This document shows, piece by piece, positions 1-7,282 of a stretch of 9,697 nt of DNA (its first letter is position 1; each line of letters starts with the position of its first letter). The DNA is taken from contig USFU01000054.1 of the NCBI GenBank assembly GCA_900554135.1, forward strand, positions 1 to 9,697, read 5' to 3'. The position numbers and the translations under genes were made by a program. Source of the DNA: an uncultured Collinsella sp. (GTDB lineage: Bacteria; Actinomycetota; Coriobacteriia; Coriobacteriales; Coriobacteriaceae). The notes beneath the pieces are model-generated. The model worked only from the letters and a program-made list of their open reading frames with translations, was not told the origin of the DNA and made no database searches.

Positions 1-160
1 CCCGGCCGGGGGGGGGGGGGACCCCCCGCGCGTGGCCCGCCGCGCCCCCAAACCCCCCCCTATCTTTGGTGGGGTTGTTGGGGGGGGCACCGGCGGCCTG
101 CCGGGCCGCCCCGGCGGGGGGGGGCCCACGCCTCTTTATTGATGGGAGGCCTGATAGGTC
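1..160. other. GC homopolymer-rich low-complexity end
   Basis: This stretch is dominated by G and C runs, including a 13-G run at 8-20, C runs around 22-27 and 53-60, and G runs around 80-87 and 115-124. A small perfect inverted repeat, GGCGGCC / GGCCGCC, lies at 92-98 and 104-110. The composition is unlike the rest of the window, and any open frames through it encode Gly/Pro/Arg-rich text with no gene character. It is most likely poor-quality sequence at a contig end. A real G-quadruplex-prone region is possible but less likely. No gene is supported here. Confidence 0.6.
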
Positions 161-163
161 GAT

Positions 164-451
164 GGTTCCGTGCCCGGATGCGTCCAAAGTGAGACGGGCT
201 TTCCGGATGGGCAGGCTTTCGGAAAATGCATCCCGGAATTTGCCTTTGGAATGGGACGCCGTTTCCCAATGAGGCTCAAGCGGAAAATGCGTCCCGGAAT
301 TTGCGCTCAAAGTGGGATGCGGTTTCCGGTTGAGGGTCTAAGGGGAAAGTGCGTCCCAGAATCGACGCTTGAAATGGGATGCAGTTTCCCGATGAGGCAC
401 TCGACGGAAAATACATCCCAGAAATGGCCTTTGAGCTGGGATAAGATTTCC
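164..451. repeat. Array of four (plus one degenerate) 46-nt imperfect palindromes
   Basis: Four units of exactly 46 nt lie at 221-266, 282-327, 344-389 and 406-451, giving start-to-start periods of 61, 62 and 62 bp. Each begins with a GGAAAATGCRTCCC-like arm and ends with a GGGATGCNGTTTCC-like arm that is its approximate reverse complement, around an 18-nt middle. Pairing is best at the stem ends (GGAAA/TTTCC and TCCC/GGGA), with G·T pairs and mismatches between. Spacers of 15-16 nt carry a TGAGG motif. A degenerate fifth unit is visible at about 164-204, where only the right arm (ending GGGCTTTCC) aligns well. The array would form a string of hairpins in RNA or single-stranded DNA. Its function is not known to me; a REP-like intergenic repeat or a protein-binding array are both possible. 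Confidence 0.8.
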
Positions 452-470
452 GCGGCATCTCGGATTCTCA

Positions 471-543
471 AAAATGAGACACGCCGTTGGCGAAAATGAG
501 ACACGTGATATCGGGCGTCGGACGTATCATTTGCAAAAATGAG
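471..543 (+). repeat. Phased AAAATGAG direct repeats upstream of surface protein gene
   Basis: The 13-mer AAAATGAGACACG occurs exactly at 471-483 and 493-505. A shortened copy, AAAATGAG, lies at 536-543. The start-to-start distances are 22 and 43 bp, close to two and four helical turns, which would place all three on one face of the DNA. The first copy also sits in a small palindrome, TCTCA-AAAA-TGAGA, at 466-479. The third copy lies about 30 bp before the preferred start codon at 575. This arrangement fits operator sites for a regulator of the downstream gene, but that is inference. Confidence 0.45.
525..530 (+). promoter_or_regulatory. Possible -10 box for the surface protein gene
   Basis: TATCAT at 525-530 resembles a sigma-70-type -10 box and would give a leader of about 40 nt before the start at 575. 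I see no convincing -35 hexamer at the usual distance. The two exact AAAATGAGACACG repeats would lie just upstream, around the -35 region and beyond. This is a weak call based on one hexamer and position only. Confidence 0.25.
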
Positions 544-574
544 CAGACTCCACTCGAGTAAAGCGAGGTCCCCC

Positions 575-2002
575 ATGCACGTTCCACACCCCCACATTCG
601 CCGGTTGTCGAAAATCCCGCTTGTTGGGACGGCGGCGCTTGCTGCGCTGATCGCCACGAGCGTCGCCTGTTTCACGGCGGCTCCCAACGTCGCCCAGGCG
701 GCAGACACGCCTGAGATCACCGATATGACCGAGCAGGACTATAGCGACCTGGGCCTGGGCACGAGCGAGGACATTCCGGCCGATACCGTTGGCCCCTATT
801 CCACCGATACCCCCACGACGTTTGCCACGCGCAGCGAGGTCTATATGGCAGCTAACGGTAGCCATGGCAATCGCTACACTCTGCGCGACAAGCTCGAGAA
901 CGTCGAGCGCGGCGATATTGGCGGCAGCAGCAAACTCACCGATGGCTATGGAAGTGTGTGGGGCGCCGCAAAGTTCTGGCAAAACGTCAACAATTTCGAT
1001 ACGAACAGCGACCTCTACAAGCATAGCGACTACGGTGGCGGCACCTGGTCGTATCTGAGCAACAATGAGTCCTCGACGGTACTTGCCAACGACAACAACG
1101 GCTTCTCGGGCATTCACGCCACAAGCGTTGAGTTCTGCGGCGATGCCAGTACAGGCAAAAAGAGCCGCGTTGCCGAGCTTCGTGCCTACGGCGACAGTTC
1201 TTCCACGACGATCGACGGCAAGTCGTACGCCGGAAAGGTTGAGCTGGTCCTCTATTCGTTTAGCAACGGGCGCACGCGCAGCCTTGATACGCGCCTGCCG
1301 GTGACGGTCAACACCAATATGATGGACGGAGGCCGTTTTAAGTATCTGAACGCCGGCTACCTGCAAGAGCACGACGCCGTCTTTGATGTCGAGGCGGGCG
1401 ATGTCGATGGCGACGGCGTGGACGAGCTTTTTGTCTATGCGGGCTGCTATGTCGACGAGAGCGGCGTGCGTAAGGCTGTAGTCGATATGTACGACCTGGA
1501 GGGCGGCAACTGGAAGCAAAGCGTCGTCAAAATCGATGCCGGTAACGCCGCTGACTACACCACGCACAACAAGGGCGGGAACGATTCCTGGACGCAGCTT
1601 CAGTCAGCTCCTGTCGTTTCGCTGGCGGCCGGCGACCTCGATCGCGATTTTTGCGATGACCTCGCCATCGTAGTCTCGGCACCCTACGGCAAAAAGAATA
1701 TTGATAAGTCGACGCATTGCGAGCTGTTCTCGTGGGATGCATCCAAGGGTGCGCTCGTCCATGTCGATGCTCTGGGTGACGCGGGCGCAATCTCCCTCTC
1801 CGCGAACGGCAAGACCATGGTTGCCGCGAATGCGACATTCGGCACGTTTGCCGCCTACGATGAAGAAGGAAAGAAGACGGGTGAAACCGTCACGGGCCTT
1901 ATTCTTGCGGGCTATGACTGGCAAAGCAGCACTTTTGATTACGGCGCCTCTGACGGCAGCAAGGGGGCTGTACGGCGCGCTGTACCGCTACGCGTATTTT
2001 GA
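575..2002 (+). CDS. Cell-wall-anchored FG-GAP surface protein, N-terminal part (frameshifted gene)
   Basis: This is the 5' part of a large secreted surface protein interrupted by a frameshift; its other half is the reading frame at 1965-4664. The ATG at 575 is chosen because GAGG lies six bases upstream (565-568). An in-frame ATG at 539 has no ribosome binding site and would only add 12 residues. The protein opens with a signal peptide: basic HIRRLSK, a hydrophobic core at about 15-35, and likely cleavage after AQA near residue 42. Two FG-GAP/VCBS-type acidic loops are visible, DVDGDGVDEL at 276-285 and DLDRDFCDDL at 354-363. They are typical Ca-binding loops of integrin-like beta-propeller blades. 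Sensible sequence ends at the G5 run (about residue 464); the last dozen codons before the TGA at 2000-2002 are out of frame. The intact protein would be about 1362 aa. A role in adhesion or ligand binding is inferred from domains only. Confidence 0.85.
   Translation: MHVPHPHIRRLSKIPLVGTAALAALIATSVACFTAAPNVAQAADTPEITDMTEQDYSDLGLGTSEDIPADTVGPYSTDTPTTFATRSEVYMAANGSHGNRYTLRDKLENVERGDIGGSSKLTDGYGSVWGAAKFWQNVNNFDTNSDLYKHSDYGGGTWSYLSNNESSTVLANDNNGFSGIHATSVEFCGDASTGKKSRVAELRAYGDSSSTTIDGKSYAGKVELVLYSFSNGRTRSLDTRLPVTVNTNMMDGGRFKYLNAGYLQEHDAVFDVEAGDVDGDGVDELFVYAGCYVDESGVRKAVVDMYDLEGGNWKQSVVKIDAGNAADYTTHNKGGNDSWTQLQSAPVVSLAAGDLDRDFCDDLAIVVSAPYGKKNIDKSTHCELFSWDASKGALVHVDALGDAGAISLSANGKTMVAANATFGTFAAYDEEGKKTGETVTGLILAGYDWQSSTFDYGASDGSKGAVRRAVPLRVF
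1961..1970 (+). other. Frameshift site at G5 run
   Basis: The sequence AAGGGGGCTG holds five G at 1963-1967. Upstream, the good frame ends SDGSKG. Downstream, the good frame (shifted by +1) begins LYGALYRY and continues to the wall anchor. Removing one G restores a continuous frame from 575 to 4664. A sequencing or assembly indel in the homopolymer, or a real inactivating insertion, are the simplest explanations. Five G is short for a phase-variation tract, and I see no recognised programmed-frameshift signal. Confidence 0.8.
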
Positions 2003-4664
2003 CTCGGAGTCTGGCGAGTTCAAACTTTCCGATTGCAAGGAATACAGAGACGGGCTCCTCGCCTCCTATGGACTGATGCATGTGCCCAACAGCGCATGGA
2101 AGGATAGTGCTCAGGATAAGCGTTATCCGTGCACCTTGGCACCTATTGCTCTTGCCACTGCCAACCTTGACGGTCTGTCCGAGCAGCCGGCGGTCGACGA
2201 GGTGCTCGTGGGCGGCGATGTGTTCCGCGACTTTGCCTGCAACACGGCGCAGAGCGGGGCCCAGGGCTTGGGTTCCATGGTCGGAACCATGAGCATGAGC
2301 GGCCAGCAATACAACAGCAGCAACAAGCATGACCACAAGGGTATAGAGCAGGTGTGGATCAGCGACGTCAAGGCGGGCAGCGTCTCGGGTTCGGACCGCT
2401 ATAACGAGAGCTTTATCGCCGTGGTGGGCAAGCACCGCGACGAGGACCTGCGCAAGAACGATGACTACTATTGGATGACCGCCTCGCATTTTTCGCTCGA
2501 CGAGAACGGAAAGGTGCGCCGCGGCGAGGAGCAGGTGATTAGCGAGAGCAACCGTCGCGGCACTACCTATGGCACATTTATCTCGCTCGCGCTGCCCGAT
2601 GTCGACAACGACAGCGTCAAGATAACGTACAAGGACCGCTACAAGGTCTATACCAACCCGCGCGTGCTTGCCGTGCTGCAGGATGCGCCCTATGTTGAGG
2701 ATCTGGAGCAGGCATACGGCTATCTGGTGTTGGGCGGCACGTCATACGGAGAGGAAAAGGGCACGGGGACATCCCAGGGCTATACCATTGGCGCCGAGTT
2801 GGGCGTTGCCGTCGAGGTGCAGACCGGTCCGCCCCTGGTCGCGATGAATGCTTCAGTCGATTTTGCCGCCGAGGGATGCTATGACTACCGGAGCGAGCGC
2901 ACGGTCAGCGCAAGCGTAAGCTATGAGTCGCATGCCGGCGAGGGTGACAAGGCCGTGCTCTACACGATTCCGATGGTCTATTACGAGTATGAGATCGAAA
3001 ATGAGGAAACTGGTGGCAAGGGCGTGATGGCGGCGCCCGTGTCGCTCGGCGCGCAGACCTCGGTCGTTAATGTCGAGGCCTATGACCGCATTGCCAAACA
3101 GCACAATATGACGCCGCTCAGCTACTTTTTGACCAACCGGTCGGGAGAACCCGGAACCTATCAAACGACGCTCAACGGCGAGACTCCCGTTGGGGATTCC
3201 TTTGGCCTGGGCAAGCCTGGCGTAACGCGCGCCTACACCCACGATGGGTTTAACGGCGCCGCCGCGCAGTCGGGGGCGAGCATTGAGCAGACCATCGAAG
3301 TCGAGGAGGGCAAGGAGCAGGAGCTCGAGCTCGGCTTGACGCTGAACGGCAGCGTTGTCATGGGCGCGAAGCTCGCAAAGCACGAGTTGTTTGGCGGCCT
3401 GTGCTTTGGTGCCAACGCCGGCTTTACTACGGGTAACTCCTCGAGTGAATCGACCGAATACGGCGGCACCGTCGACAACCTGCCCGAGGCCGCGCAGGGC
3501 AAGTACGGTTTTGTGTGGCGTCTGGGCGTCAACGCGGTGGATGTCGACAAGTTCGAGGCAGACTCGGGCGACAAGCTCGGCACCAAGGACACCGACCAGT
3601 TCTGGATCGTGGGCTATGACGTTAAGGACGTCGAGATGCCCGACGCGCCGGCCGTGACGGGCTTTACGGCAAACGCCGTCGATTCGACCAGCGTTACGTT
3701 TAGCTGGGACGATGTACTCGCAAACAAGAGTGGCTTTAGCTACGGCGTGGGCATGCTGCAGAGCAATGCGGCGGATGCGGTCGTCAATAGCTGGAAGATT
3801 GCCGACAACACGCAGACCTCGCTCAAGTGGGATGGGCTGCAGCCCAATACGGAGTATCGATTCGCCATCGCCGCCGTTAAGAATGGATCCACGACCGAAA
3901 CAGGTATTCGCTCGGCAATCATCACGGTCAAGACCATGCCCGATGGCATGACGATGACCGTGAGCGGACCTGCGGCGGATGCTGCGGAGGGGTCGGATCT
4001 TGGATACGACTCTTCGGTTGAGCGCACGGCGGGAAGCCACCTGACGCTCTCGGCGATTGGCCATGTGAAGCAACTCGGTGCCGACGATAGCGAAACAGGG
4101 CTGGCACCGACCTATATGTGGTACCGCAAGGGCCGCGGCGAGACAGAGTTTAAGCTCGTGGGTGCCGATGGCAACCTCGCGGCTGGAACGGCCTCAAAGC
4201 TCGAGATTGACCTGACCGCAGACGATGACGGTGCGCAGTATTACTGCCACGTGGGATACAACGACGTGGGCCTCGACACCGGCACGACGCTCGTGAATAT
4301 CGAGGCCGAGGAGACGGCGCCCACAACGGTGAACGCCACCCCGATCCGCACGCGCCGCCTGTTCTCACAGGCAAGTGCGGGCGCCAAGAAGTTCCTGGAT
4401 CATACGCTGGTAAACACCGCCGGCCCAACCGATTCCGAAGGCTCAAAGGACCCCGAGACTCCTGAGACCCCGACGAACCCGGACAAGCCCAAGTCCGACA
4501 ACGGAGCTAAGACCGACACCAAGGTCAAGACTACGACCACAGCGAAGAACCTCGCAAACACCGGCGACCAAACATTCGCCCTAGTCGCCACCGCAGCAGC
4601 AGCGGGAGCAACGCTCGTAGTGATAGCCCTCATCATGCTGATCAAGCGCCGCAAGACCCACTAG
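1965..4664 (+). CDS. Cell-wall-anchored surface protein, C-terminal part with FN3, Ig-like and LANTG anchor
   Basis: This is the downstream part of the frameshifted surface protein; residue numbers assume the repaired 1362-aa protein starting at 575. Two further propeller-like loops are seen, NLDG...VDEVLVGG at about 530-546 and DVDNDS at about 675-680. A beta-rich region at about 740-1015 matches no family I recognise. An FN3-like domain follows at about 1021-1119 (starting MPDAPAVTGF, with LQPNTEYRFAIAAV). Then comes an Ig-like domain at about 1122-1245, with the core Trp in MWYRK (W1182) and Cys in DDGAQYYCHV (C1224). After a Pro/Thr/Lys-rich linker, the C-terminus is a textbook sorting signal: LANTG at 1326-1330, a hydrophobic stretch and the tail KRRKTH. 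LAxTG is the variant associated with class E sortases of high-GC actinobacteria. This frame has no good ribosome site of its own, so as it stands it is probably not expressed separately. The nearest internal in-frame ATG noted is at 2076. Confidence 0.85.
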   Translation, partial: GLYGALYRYAYFDSESGEFKLSDCKEYRDGLLASYGLMHVPNSAWKDSAQDKRYPCTLAPIALATANLDGLSEQPAVDEVLVGGDVFRDFACNTAQSGAQGLGSMVGTMSMSGQQYNSSNKHDHKGIEQVWISDVKAGSVSGSDRYNESFIAVVGKHRDEDLRKNDDYYWMTASHFSLDENGKVRRGEEQVISESNRRGTTYGTFISLALPDVDNDSVKITYKDRYKVYTNPRVLAVLQDAPYVEDLEQAYGYLVLGGTSYGEEKGTGTSQGYTIGAELGVAVEVQTGPPLVAMNASVDFAAEGCYDYRSERTVSASVSYESHAGEGDKAVLYTIPMVYYEYEIENEETGGKGVMAAPVSLGAQTSVVNVEAYDRIAKQHNMTPLSYFLTNRSGEPGTYQTTLNGETPVGDSFGLGKPGVTRAYTHDGFNGAAAQSGASIEQTIEVEEGKEQELELGLTLNGSVVMGAKLAKHELFGGLCFGANAGFTTGNSSSESTEYGGTVDNLPEAAQGKYGFVWRLGVNAVDVDKFEADSGDKLGTKDTDQFWIVGYDVKDVEMPDAPAVTGFTANAVDSTSVTFSWDDVLANKSGFSYGVGMLQSNAADAVVNSWKIADNTQTSLKWDGLQPNTEYRFAIAAVKNGSTTETGIRSAIITVKTMPDGMTMTVSGPAADAAEGSDLGYDSSVERTAGSHLTLSAIGHVKQLGADDSETGLAPTYMWYRKGRGETEFKLVGADGNLAAGTASKLEIDLTADDDGAQYYCHVGYNDVGLDTGTTLVNIEAEETAPTTVNATPIRTRRLFSQASAGAKKFLDHTLVNTAGPTDSEGSKDPETPETPTNPDKPKSDNGAKTDTKVKTTTTAKNLANTGDQTFALVATAAAAGATLVVIALIMLIKRRKTH

Positions 4665-4690
4665 TAGCCAGTCGAACATATCGACAAAGT

Positions 4691-4735
4691 AAAACCCGGG
4701 TAGCCAAACAACTGGCTACCCGGGTTTTCTCTTTA
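4691..4735 (+). terminator. Intrinsic terminator of the surface protein gene
   Basis: A perfect 16-bp stem is formed by AAAACCCGGGTAGCCA (4691-4706) and TGGCTACCCGGGTTTT (4713-4728) around a 6-nt AACAAC loop. The T-rich tract TTTTCTCTTTATT follows. It starts 26 bases after the TAG stop at 4662-4664. The A/T symmetry at the stem base could also let it act on the opposite strand. Confidence 0.92.
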
Positions 4736-4824
4736 TTAGAAATCAGAGTCTTCAAGGCAAGAGCCCGATTCAACCAGAGACACTCCGAATACTCCCCAAG
4801 ACAAGCCGTGCTCCAACAACAAGG

Positions 4825-4954
4825 CGTCTGTCCGGGCGGAGGCATGTAAGGTTCATCGCGAGTTCCGCACGCAAAGGGGGCCACTTAATGTGGCCCCCGT
4901 CTTGCGCAGGACTGTCCGAGCAGGGAACCTTACATGCCTCCGCCCGGACAGACG
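4825..4954. repeat. 130-bp element with perfect 30-bp inverted ends
   Basis: The 30 bases at 4825-4854 (beginning CGTCTGTCCGGGCGGAGG) are the exact reverse complement of those at 4925-4954 (ending GCCCGGACAGACG). Between them are 70 bases with a nested hairpin: GGGGGCCAC (4876-4884) and GTGGCCCCC (4890-4898), extended after a small bulge by CGCAA (4870-4874) and TTGCG (4902-4906). The whole can fold as a long stem with a hairpin inside, or as a cruciform. It lies between two convergent genes and ends 27 bp before the LTA-synthase-like stop codon. There is no obvious target-site duplication and no reading frame of interest. A MITE-like element, a bidirectional termination structure or a structured RNA are possible. 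Confidence 0.85.
4870..4906 (-). terminator. Central GC hairpin, candidate terminator for the LTA-synthase-like gene
   Basis: Read on the minus strand, a 9-bp GC stem (GGGGGCCAC / GTGGCCCCC, 5-nt loop) is followed by only three T (TTTGCG). It lies about 80 bases beyond the stop codon at 4982-4984 and inside the larger inverted repeat. The stem is strong but the T-tract is poor, so efficient termination is uncertain. Confidence 0.45.
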
Positions 4955-4981
4955 TTTCAGTTATGAACTCGCAGCTAGTCG

Positions 4982-7282
4982 TTACTTAATCTTGGTCGTA
5001 CCCGGCGCCAGGTTGGGGTCGGTCTCGTTGGCCTCGGTCTGGAAGTGCTCGGTGTACACGTTCTTGCCGTCGCGGAACATCTCGTAGTATTGCATCTTGG
5101 CGTAATCCTCGCGTGCCTTGGTGGCGGCTGCTGCTGCGGCGTCGTCTCCGGTGACGTTGGAGGAGAGCGCCCAGCGCAGACTGGCGTCCTCGTAGCCGAC
5201 GGAGTTGATGGCGGGCAGCGACTTGCGCAGCGTCATGTGCGCTTTCTGGTAGTCGGTCAGCGGTGCGCCGATCAGCTGCATAAGCTGCGTGGACAGGTAG
5301 TTGGTGGATAGGTCGTCGACCTCGCTCGTCTGGCCGCAGCCGGCAACGTCGTAGTTAGCCCAAATGATGTAGTCGGTCTGCCACAAGCGCTCCTGATGCG
5401 TAGCGTCGTCCTCGCCGGTAAACCACTTGTCGTTGAACTTGGACGGGAAGAACGGCTGGTGGTCGCCCCAGAACACCACGACCACCTTGCGGTCGAGCTT
5501 GCTCAGGGCGTTGAGGAAGTAGCGCAGCGCCTGATCGGACTGCTCGATGCACGAGACATACTCGTCGACATCGGAGAGCGTGCCGTCCTCGACGGTCTTG
5601 GCGTCCAGGTCGGTCGTGTCGATATTCAGGTGCATCTGCTTATCGACCGGCACCAGGCCCGTGTCGTAGCCCGAGTGGTTCTGCATGGTCACGTCGAAGA
5701 TAAACTGCGGATCGGCGTTCTGGTCGAGCAGCTCAAGAATCTTGTCGTAGGTAGCCTGGTCGGTCACCATGCCGCGCAGGGTGTCGGCTCCCTGGAAGTC
5801 ATTGATAGACAGGAACTGGTCAAAGCCAAAGTCCTTGTACACGTTCTCGCGGTTCCAGTTGGTGGCGTGGTTGGGGTGCATGGCCGTGGTGGAATATCCG
5901 AGCGACTTGAACTGCTCTGCCAGGTTCCCGGTCGTCTCCATGTTGTAGATGGTGTACGGATACACGCCCGAGCCCAGGTTGGCCATGGAGTTGCCGGTCA
6001 TAAACTCAAACTCGGTATTGGCGGTGCCGCCGCCGTAGGCGCTCACGTAGAGCTTGCCGCGGCTGAGGCAGTTGGACAGGTTCTTAAAGTACTGCGGGCC
6101 TTCGTAGCCGGCGCGCATGTTCTGGTAGATCGAAAGGTCTGAGAAGGTCTCGTTCATGATGGCGATGACCGTGGGCTTCTCGCTATCGAACTGCTCCTCG
6201 GCGGCGGCGCGCTCGTCGCTCTTGGCCGCGTCGGACTTGTCGTAGGCCTTGGTGTACTTTTTGAGCGTGGCCTTGGCATCGTCGACGGAGTAGTCGGCGG
6301 GTTTGGGCGGCTTGATGGACTGCGCTGCGCTAATGAAAGCGGGCAGGTATCCCTCGCGCCAGTAGCTCTCGAGCGGACGCCAGGTGTAGACGGTGATGCC
6401 GAGGGTGTTGTAGTAGTCGATAAGCGTGACGTGCGCGGTCACGCCGCCCAGGCACAGCACGGCGACGAGCAGGTTGGTGAGCAGCATGCGCTTGGCGTTG
6501 GCGGCGCCCTTCTGACGGTGCGGTGCCACCAGGCCGGCGTACTCGCATAGCAGCATGGCGATGGCGGTAAAGCCCATGGACAGCACGCAGAACAGCGAGA
6601 TCGAGAAGGTGTAGCCGGTGCCGGCGACCGCAGCGGCGGTGGAGATGGCCGAAAGGTCGCCCGGCTGGATGGGCATGGATTTAAACGTGATGACGAAGAA
6701 CTCGGCAATGCCCAGGACAAAGAGGGCGAAGGCCAGGACGGCCGGAGCCGCGCCGTGGCGCTGGAACAGGAAGAACAGGCCGGTCATGAGCACGGTGATG
6801 ATGGCCCACTCGAGCAGGATGCACAGGGGGTAGACCCAGGTAAAGTCGTGGTTGGACGAGACTTCCATGCCCAGCAGCGCAAAGACGCCGGCGAGCAGCA
6901 GGCACAGGACCGCCGCGACGAGCGGTTTGCCCACAAGGGCGCCGCGCAGGCGGGCGAGCTTGCCCGTGGGGGCGGGGGCGTCGGTCGAGGCGAACGCAAA
7001 GACGCGCGGGGCGATGCGGTCGCGGGCGATGCTGGCCCAAGCGCAGCCGGTGAGGATGGCATTGGTCAGGATGAGCATCACAAAGGCGAGCGGCTCGTTT
7101 TGCGCGACGAGACCAATAGCGCCCCAGACGGCCAAAAAGAGCTGGAACAGGCCAAAGGCGACGCTCCAGGCGAAGGCGCCCTTGGTGACGGTGCCCGACT
7201 GAGCGCGAATGGCCTTGGCCTCGCGCAAGACAAGGTAGACGGTCACCGCAAGACCGACGAGCGAGATGGCGGCAGCGAACAT
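4982..7282 (-). CDS. LTA synthase family protein (membrane phosphoglycerol transferase, sulfatase fold)
   Basis: This enzyme probably transfers phosphoglycerol units from a lipid donor to build a surface polyglycerolphosphate-type polymer outside the membrane. The ATG at 7282 is preferred because GAGGAG (7290-7295) lies seven bases upstream; a GTG at 7297 lacks a comparable site. The result is 766 aa. About eight hydrophobic segments fill residues 2-287, and the positive-inside rule gives N-out and the C-terminal domain outside. PIQPGDLSAISTA (about 204-216) resembles a conserved extracytoplasmic loop of this family. The sulfatase-like domain starts near 370 with all expected catalytic elements: NETF (Glu378), GGGTANTEF (nucleophile Thr420), HPNHATNWNRE (about 469-479), TMQNHSGY and WGDHQPF (Asp607, His608). 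Staphylococcal LtaS has five membrane helices and about 646 aa, so this one is longer and more polytopic, with an extra C-terminal tail of some 80 residues. The exact polymer made cannot be told from sequence. Confidence 0.92.
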   Translation of the reverse strand: MFAAAISLVGLAVTVYLVLREAKAIRAQSGTVTKGAFAWSVAFGLFQLFLAVWGAIGLVAQNEPLAFVMLILTNAILTGCAWASIARDRIAPRVFAFASTDAPAPTGKLARLRGALVGKPLVAAVLCLLLAGVFALLGMEVSSNHDFTWVYPLCILLEWAIITVLMTGLFFLFQRHGAAPAVLAFALFVLGIAEFFVITFKSMPIQPGDLSAISTAAAVAGTGYTFSISLFCVLSMGFTAIAMLLCEYAGLVAPHRQKGAANAKRMLLTNLLVAVLCLGGVTAHVTLIDYYNTLGITVYTWRPLESYWREGYLPAFISAAQSIKPPKPADYSVDDAKATLKKYTKAYDKSDAAKSDERAAAEEQFDSEKPTVIAIMNETFSDLSIYQNMRAGYEGPQYFKNLSNCLSRGKLYVSAYGGGTANTEFEFMTGNSMANLGSGVYPYTIYNMETTGNLAEQFKSLGYSTTAMHPNHATNWNRENVYKDFGFDQFLSINDFQGADTLRGMVTDQATYDKILELLDQNADPQFIFDVTMQNHSGYDTGLVPVDKQMHLNIDTTDLDAKTVEDGTLSDVDEYVSCIEQSDQALRYFLNALSKLDRKVVVVFWGDHQPFFPSKFNDKWFTGEDDATHQERLWQTDYIIWANYDVAGCGQTSEVDDLSTNYLSTQLMQLIGAPLTDYQKAHMTLRKSLPAINSVGYEDASLRWALSSNVTGDDAAAAAATKAREDYAKMQYYEMFRDGKNVYTEHFQTEANETDPNLAPGTTKIK

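Noticed and set aside
221..451. CRISPR array
   Set aside because: The period is regular, but the repeated part is a long imperfect palindrome that varies between copies. The inter-unit spacers are short and similar to each other, and no cas gene is present.
170..499. 109-aa open frame across the hairpin array
   Set aside because: Its sequence is just the translated repeats (recurring GMR/GMG-type text), and it has no ribosome binding site. The region is better explained as non-coding repeats.
527..1567. Long minus-strand open frame (346 aa) opposite the surface protein
   Set aside because: It is antisense to a well-supported gene, is Ala/Val/Arg-rich without motifs, and arises from GC-biased third codon positions.
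2853..4073. Long minus-strand open frame (406 aa) opposite the surface protein
   Set aside because: It is antisense to the clear FN3 and beta-rich coding region, and has Arg/His/Gly-rich composition with no recognisable domain.
4642..4884. 80-aa minus-strand open frame between the convergent genes
   Set aside because: It runs through the terminator hairpin and one arm of the inverted repeat and has no domain or convincing start signal.
5396..6142. 248-aa plus-strand open frame inside the LTA-synthase-like gene
   Set aside because: It is antisense to the catalytic domain with its conserved residues and has no motifs of its own. The same applies to the 239-aa frame at 6755-7474.
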